Of a DNA stretch of 16,771 nucleotides, positions 13,373-16,771 are shown one piece after another. The DNA lies in NCBI GenBank assembly GCA_002385415.1, contig DGDL01000095.1, positions 16,613 to 33,383 of the forward strand, given 5' to 3'. How positions within the stretch are numbered: position 1 is the stretch's first letter; each line of letters begins with the position of its first letter. Both the position numbers and the translations under genes were made by a program. The DNA is from Clostridiales bacterium UBA3953 (GTDB lineage Bacteria; Bacillota; Clostridia; Oscillospirales; CAG-272). Under the pieces are notes generated by a model. It did no database searches, had not been told where the DNA came from, and saw only the letters and a list, made by a program, of their open reading frames with translations.

Positions 13373-14371
13373 TCAATCTTTCTTTTTTATAAACGACATC
13401 TGATTGCGGAGCTGCTGACCGACCTTGACAAGCTGGGTTTCAACATTCTGACGGCGCATCGCATTGAAGTGCGGACGTCCCACCTGATTCTCAAGTATCC
13501 AGTTGCGCGCAAAGGTGCCGTCCTGTATCTCGGCAAGCACCTTCTTCATCTCCTTGCGCGTTTCTTCTGTTATAATGCGCTTGCCGGTCACATAGTCGCC
13601 ATACTCGGCAGTATCGCTTATTGAATAGCGCATCATCTCGAATCCGCCGCTGTAGATAAGGTCGACAATCAACTTCATCTCGTGAATACACTCGAAATAT
13701 GCGGACTCGGGCGAATATCCCGCCTCGACCAGCGTTTCAAAACCGGCACGCATAAGCTCTGTAACGCCGCCGCAAAGCACCGCCTGCTCACCGAACAGGT
13801 CGGTCTCGGTTTCCTCGCGGAATGTTGTCTCGAGCACGCCCGCACGGCTGCCGCCAATACCCGCAGCATACGCCTTGGCTATCTCCATCGCCTTGCCAGT
13901 ATAATCCTGCTCCACCGCTACCAGGCAAGGCACACCCGCCCCGCGCACATACTCGCTGCGCACCGTGTGCCCCGGCCCCTTCGGCGCAACCATAAACACA
14001 TCGACGTTGTCGGGAGGCACGATCTGCCCAAAATGTATGTTGAAACCGTGCGCAAACGCAAGCGCTTTGCCCGCGGTCAGACCGGGCTCTATGCTTTCAC
14101 GATAGAGCTTTGGCTGCTTTTCGTCGTTGACCAAAATCATTATAATGTCTGCAGCCTCAGCCGCTTCAGCCGCAGTCATAACGGCAAGCCCGTCTGCCTC
14201 GGCTTTAGGCCAGGATTTGCTGCCTTTATACAGCCCGACAACAACGTCAACGCCACTATCATGCAGGTTGAGCGCATGCGCATGTCCCTGACTTCCGTAC
14301 CCAATTACCGCAACTTTTTTGCCTTTCAGATAGTCAAGGTTACAGTCGCTTTCATAATATATCTTTGCCAT
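13373..14371 (-). CDS. ilvC: ketol-acid reductoisomerase (class I)
   Basis: A 332-residue short-form ketol-acid reductoisomerase that isomerises and reduces 2-acetolactate or 2-aceto-2-hydroxybutyrate in valine, leucine and isoleucine synthesis. The Rossmann loop is GYGSQGHAHA at 24-33. The cofactor-selecting loop reads GLYKGSKS (46-53), with Y48 where many NADPH enzymes have Arg. APKGPGHTVRSEY, GVLETTFREETETDLFGEQAVLCGG (metal-binding acidic residues) and ECIHEMK lie further on. I chose ATG 14371, with a GGAGG site 9 bases upstream; an in-frame GTG at 14389 would sit inside that site's surroundings. It is the last gene of the leu-ilv operon and faces the aroQ terminator. Confidence 0.96.
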   Translation of the reverse strand: MAKIYYESDCNLDYLKGKKVAVIGYGSQGHAHALNLHDSGVDVVVGLYKGSKSWPKAEADGLAVMTAAEAAEAADIIMILVNDEKQPKLYRESIEPGLTAGKALAFAHGFNIHFGQIVPPDNVDVFMVAPKGPGHTVRSEYVRGAGVPCLVAVEQDYTGKAMEIAKAYAAGIGGSRAGVLETTFREETETDLFGEQAVLCGGVTELMRAGFETLVEAGYSPESAYFECIHEMKLIVDLIYSGGFEMMRYSISDTAEYGDYVTGKRIITEETRKEMKKVLAEIQDGTFARNWILENQVGRPHFNAMRRQNVETQLVKVGQQLRNQMSFIKKKD

Positions 14372-14401
14372 TTTATTTTTCCTCCGCACAAATTACGTTT
14401 A

Positions 14402-14896
14402 TCACAATGTGCCGTTTGGTCGAACGTCTTTTTCGATTGCAATGGCACCGGTACGCACGATTTCACAGTGCCCGTAAGGCGATAGCATATATTCAAGCTC
14501 CGCTATTTTCTCGGTCGTGTCGGCATACTCGAGTATAAGCGAGTTTTGCGAAACTTCAACAATACGCGCGCCGAAAATCTTTACTATATCAACTATTTCC
14601 GACCGCGTCCGAGCATCGGCGGGCACCTTTATAAACACAAGTTCCTTGCTTATAAACTCACCGGGCTCAAGTGTTTTGACTCTCAATACACCAATAAGCT
14701 TTGCAAGCTGTTTTTCGACCTGCTCTACCATATCATTGTCGCCGTCCACGACAATTGTCATGCACGAAATTTCCGGGTCTTCTGTCACGCCGACGGCAAG
14801 ACTGTGAATGTTAAATGCGCGGCGCGAAAAGAGCCCTGAAACCTTGGACAGCATGCCCGAGTGGTTTTGGACCTTGACAAGTATAGTCCGTTTCAT
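14402..14896 (-). CDS. ilvN: acetolactate synthase small (regulatory) subunit
   Basis: A 164-residue regulatory subunit of acetohydroxyacid synthase. The N-terminal ACT domain (residues about 1-75) begins KRTILVKVQNHSGMLSKVSG and includes RRAFNIHSLAVG, the valine-sensing region. The C-terminal domain with ELVFIKVPAD and SLILEYADTTEKI is complete. The start lies 4 bases after the leuB stop, with a GGAAGG site overlapping that stop region. The catalytic subunit gene ilvB is not adjacent in this window, although the two are usually neighbours; it may lie beyond the right edge or elsewhere. Confidence 0.95.
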   Translation of the reverse strand: MKRTILVKVQNHSGMLSKVSGLFSRRAFNIHSLAVGVTEDPEISCMTIVVDGDNDMVEQVEKQLAKLIGVLRVKTLEPGEFISKELVFIKVPADARTRSEIVDIVKIFGARIVEVSQNSLILEYADTTEKIAELEYMLSPYGHCEIVRTGAIAIEKDVRPNGTL

Positions 14897-14900
14897 AACC

Positions 14901-16004
14901 TCAACCTTCCCGCGCAGTTAGCGCTGTTTTAAGACTTTTTGCGACCGCATCGCCCATTTCGGCAGTGCTGACCACTTTCACGTTTTGCGAGCTGCCCGCT
15001 ATGTCCGGTGTGCGCAGCCCGTCGTCAAGCGTTTTGGCTACGGCACGCTCAACCGCATCGGCCTCGCGCTCGAGACCGAGCGAGTAGCGTAAAAGCATCG
15101 CGGCCGAAAGTATGGTCGCAAGCGGGTTTGCTATACCTTGGCCCGCAATATCGGGCGCGGAGCCGTGAATCGGCTCGTAAAGCCCTCGCGAGCCGTCGCC
15201 GAGCGACGCCGACGGCAGCATGCCAATAGAGCCGGTTATCATCGACGCCTCGTCGGAGAGAATGTCTCCGAACATATTGCTTGTCACCATGACATCGAAC
15301 CTGCCGGGAGCTCGCACAATCTGCATTGCCGCATTGTCGACCAGCATGTCCTCAAGTTCGACGTCGGGAAAATCCTTTGCCACGCGGTGCACAACCTCGC
15401 GCCACAGGCGCGATGATTCGAGCACATTTGCTTTGTCGACGCTTGTCACCTTTTTTCTGCGCCTCTGCGCTGCTTTAAAGGCGACGCGTGCGATGCGCTC
15501 GATTTCTTTCGCTGTATAGCGTTCGGTGTCGAACGCCTCCTCGCCGTCCTCGCCTACCGAGCGGCCGCGTTTACCGAAATATATGCCGCCCGTAAGCTCT
15601 CGCACTATAAGCATGTCAATTCCGTCGCAGGCGACCGAAGGTTTGAGCGGACAGGCATCGGCAAGCGCGGGCATAAGCGTTGCCGGGCGCAGGTTTGCAT
15701 ACAGACCCAGCGCCGAGCGTATACCGAGCAAGCCCGCCTCCGGCCGCAGGTGCCCGGGCAAATTATCCCACTTCGGGCCGCCCACCGCGCCGAGCAGCAC
15801 CGCGTCCGAGGCCTTGCAGATTTCGACGGTTTCGTCCGGCAACGGCACGCCGGTTTCGTCAAGTGCGCGGCCGCCCATGAGCACATGCGTATATTCAAGC
15901 TCACACCCGGTGTGAGAGGCGACGACATCAAGTATTTTTATAGCCTCTTCGACTATCTCCGGCCCGATTCCGTCGCCCGCAATTACCGCGATTTTATATT
16001 TCAT
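14901..16004 (-). CDS. leuB: 3-isopropylmalate dehydrogenase
   Basis: A 367-residue NAD-dependent enzyme that oxidises and decarboxylates 3-isopropylmalate in leucine synthesis. It begins KIAVIAGDGIGPEIV. GGPKWD and LGLYANLRPA lead to the substrate-binding arginines. RELTGGIYFG holds the catalytic Tyr, TSVDKANVL the catalytic Lys, and NMFGDILSDEASMITGSIG is the family signature with metal-binding aspartates. GLYEPIHGSAPDIAG is the NAD-binding loop. The ATG overlaps the leuD stop in ATGA, which suggests translational coupling, and has GGAAGG 6 bases upstream. Confidence 0.96.
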   Translation of the reverse strand: MKYKIAVIAGDGIGPEIVEEAIKILDVVASHTGCELEYTHVLMGGRALDETGVPLPDETVEICKASDAVLLGAVGGPKWDNLPGHLRPEAGLLGIRSALGLYANLRPATLMPALADACPLKPSVACDGIDMLIVRELTGGIYFGKRGRSVGEDGEEAFDTERYTAKEIERIARVAFKAAQRRRKKVTSVDKANVLESSRLWREVVHRVAKDFPDVELEDMLVDNAAMQIVRAPGRFDVMVTSNMFGDILSDEASMITGSIGMLPSASLGDGSRGLYEPIHGSAPDIAGQGIANPLATILSAAMLLRYSLGLEREADAVERAVAKTLDDGLRTPDIAGSSQNVKVVSTAEMGDAVAKSLKTALTAREG

Positions 16005-16495
16005 GACGCGCCTTCCTTTTCGAGAGTTTTCATCAGCCCGCCCGCCTTTATGATGGTCTGGATGAAAGGGGGGAAAGGCGCGATATTAAAGCGTTCGCCG
16101 GTCGTGTGATTTACGATTGTTCCGGCATCAAAATCGACCTCGACTTCATCGCCTTCACTGATACTCTCGGCCGCTTCGGGGCACTCTACAATCGCAAGCC
16201 CGATGTTTATCGCGTTGCGGTAGAAAATCCGCGCAAAAGTCGAGGCTATAACACATGATATGCCCGACGCCTTTATCGCAATTGGCGCATGCTCGCGGGA
16301 GCTGCCGCAGCCAAAGTTTCTTCCGCCGACTATTATGTCGCCCGGCTTTATTTTATTGCGAAAATCGGGGTCGATGTCCTCCATGCAGTGAGCCGCAAGC
16401 TCCGCCGGATCCGATGTGTTAAGATAGCGCGCCGGTATAATAACGTCGGTATCCACGTTATCGCCGTATTTTACAACTTTGCCTCTCGCGTTCAT
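16001..16495 (-). CDS. leuD: 3-isopropylmalate dehydratase small subunit
   Basis: A 164-residue small subunit of isopropylmalate isomerase, which with LeuC moves the hydroxyl of 2-isopropylmalate to give 3-isopropylmalate. The opening GKVVKYGDNVDTDVIIPARYL and the signature NFGCGSSREHAP, holding the swivel-domain substrate loop, are clear. The length fits the short, archaeal/clostridial type rather than the approximately 200-residue enteric form. A GGAG site lies 6 bases before the ATG. The gene is separated from leuC by an unusually long structured spacer. Confidence 0.95.
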   Translation of the reverse strand: MNARGKVVKYGDNVDTDVIIPARYLNTSDPAELAAHCMEDIDPDFRNKIKPGDIIVGGRNFGCGSSREHAPIAIKASGISCVIASTFARIFYRNAINIGLAIVECPEAAESISEGDEVEVDFDAGTIVNHTTGERFNIAPFPPFIQTIIKAGGLMKTLEKEGAS

Positions 16496-16528
16496 ATTTG
16501 TCTCCTGTAATAAAAAATACGATTATGC

Positions 16529-16645
16529 GGGATGCAGGGCAATCTTGCGCTTATATATGTATATTTGCTTTTCATGCCGCGCAAAACCGGTTTGCGTCAC
16601 AGATAGGCAGTCTTTTGTCTTGCGCGCGACTGCCACTTGCATCCC
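16529..16645 (-). repeat. imperfect inverted repeat / structured spacer between leuC and leuD
   Basis: The 159-bp spacer 16496-16654 has no gene. Its outer arms GGGATGCA (16529-16536) and TGCATCCC (16638-16645) are perfectly complementary and continue imperfectly inward. Inside are GGCAGTC (16606-16612) with GACTGCC (16628-16634), and CGCAAA (16580-16585) with TTTGCG (16591-16596). On the minus-strand transcript this would fold into a branched structure. It could be an RNA processing or stability element or the relic of a small mobile repeat. No U-tract makes it a clear terminator. Confidence 0.45.
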
Positions 16646-16654
16646 ACAGGGGCA

Positions 16655-16771
16655 TTATAGCTCGTCGGGGCTTGCTATTCTGCCGGCTACTGCCGAGGCT
16701 GCGGCTATCGCCGGCGACGCAAGATAAACCTCCGAGCCGGGATGACCCATACGGCCCACAAAGTTGCGGTT
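16655..16771 (-). CDS. leuC: 3-isopropylmalate dehydratase large subunit, C-terminal 38 residues (cut by the window edge)
   Basis: Reading from the right edge on the minus strand gives NRNFVGRMGHPGSEVYLASP followed by an Ala-rich AIAAASAVAGRIASPDEL and a TAA stop at 16657-16655. This is the characteristic C-terminal end of LeuC, the iron-sulfur subunit of isopropylmalate isomerase. The 4Fe-4S cysteines are not in the window. It is upstream of leuD in the same direction, so it partners LeuD. Confidence 0.93.
   Translation of the reverse strand, partial: NRNFVGRMGHPGSEVYLASPAIAAASAVAGRIASPDEL

Overview
The window looks like chromosomal DNA from an anaerobic Bacillota, probably class Clostridia and close to the Oscillospirales/Ruminococcaceae. 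That is inference. It rests on GGAGG-type ribosome binding sites, fairly GC-rich genes with AT-rich spacers, a type Ibeta DAHP synthase, a type II dehydroquinase, a bifunctional chorismate mutase-prephenate dehydratase and an AroE-AroK fusion. No rRNA, tRNA, insertion sequence, CRISPR array, prophage gene or origin is visible.

Layout. (1) 5-3246 (+): a sugar-modification cassette with a ThuA-like protein and two different Gfo/Idh/MocA oxidoreductases, ending at a hairpin terminator near 3353-3396. (2) 3601-4727 (-): an SDR oxidoreductase downstream of a MutT-like NUDIX hydrolase, both read from a near-consensus promoter at 4784-4755. (3) 4854-13279 (+): one promoter, a long regulated leader, then eight tightly packed genes, aroF-tyrA-aroB-aroA-aroC-pheA-aroE/K-aroQ. 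Together they cover every step from erythrose-4-phosphate plus PEP to prephenate, then to phenylpyruvate (Phe branch) and 4-hydroxyphenylpyruvate (Tyr branch). Final transamination and the Trp branch are not present. (4) 13286-13333: a strong hairpin terminator between convergent operons. (5) 13373-16771 (-): a leucine/isoleucine/valine operon read leuC (C-terminal end only)-leuD-leuB-ilvN-ilvC.

The most interesting element is the aroF leader. A 29-codon open reading frame at 4923-5012 encodes a peptide with 11 aromatic residues (6 Tyr, 4 Phe, 1 Trp), nine of them within residues 6-18. It lies on a large hairpin (4937-5008) whose 3' arm segment 4993-5001 can pair either with the leader codons (4945-4954 region) or with the 5' arm and loop of an intrinsic terminator (5066-5099) just before the aroF ribosome binding site. 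The sequence therefore shows all parts of a ribosome-mediated transcription attenuator sensing charged tRNA-Tyr/Phe and controlling a whole shikimate operon. In Clostridia this role is more usually played by T-box leaders.

Other points of interest are the AroE-AroK fusion, an altered Phe-binding motif in PheA, a structured 159-bp spacer between leuC and leuD, and a NUDIX start codon that can be settled because the apparent upstream TTG start is really the promoter -35 box.
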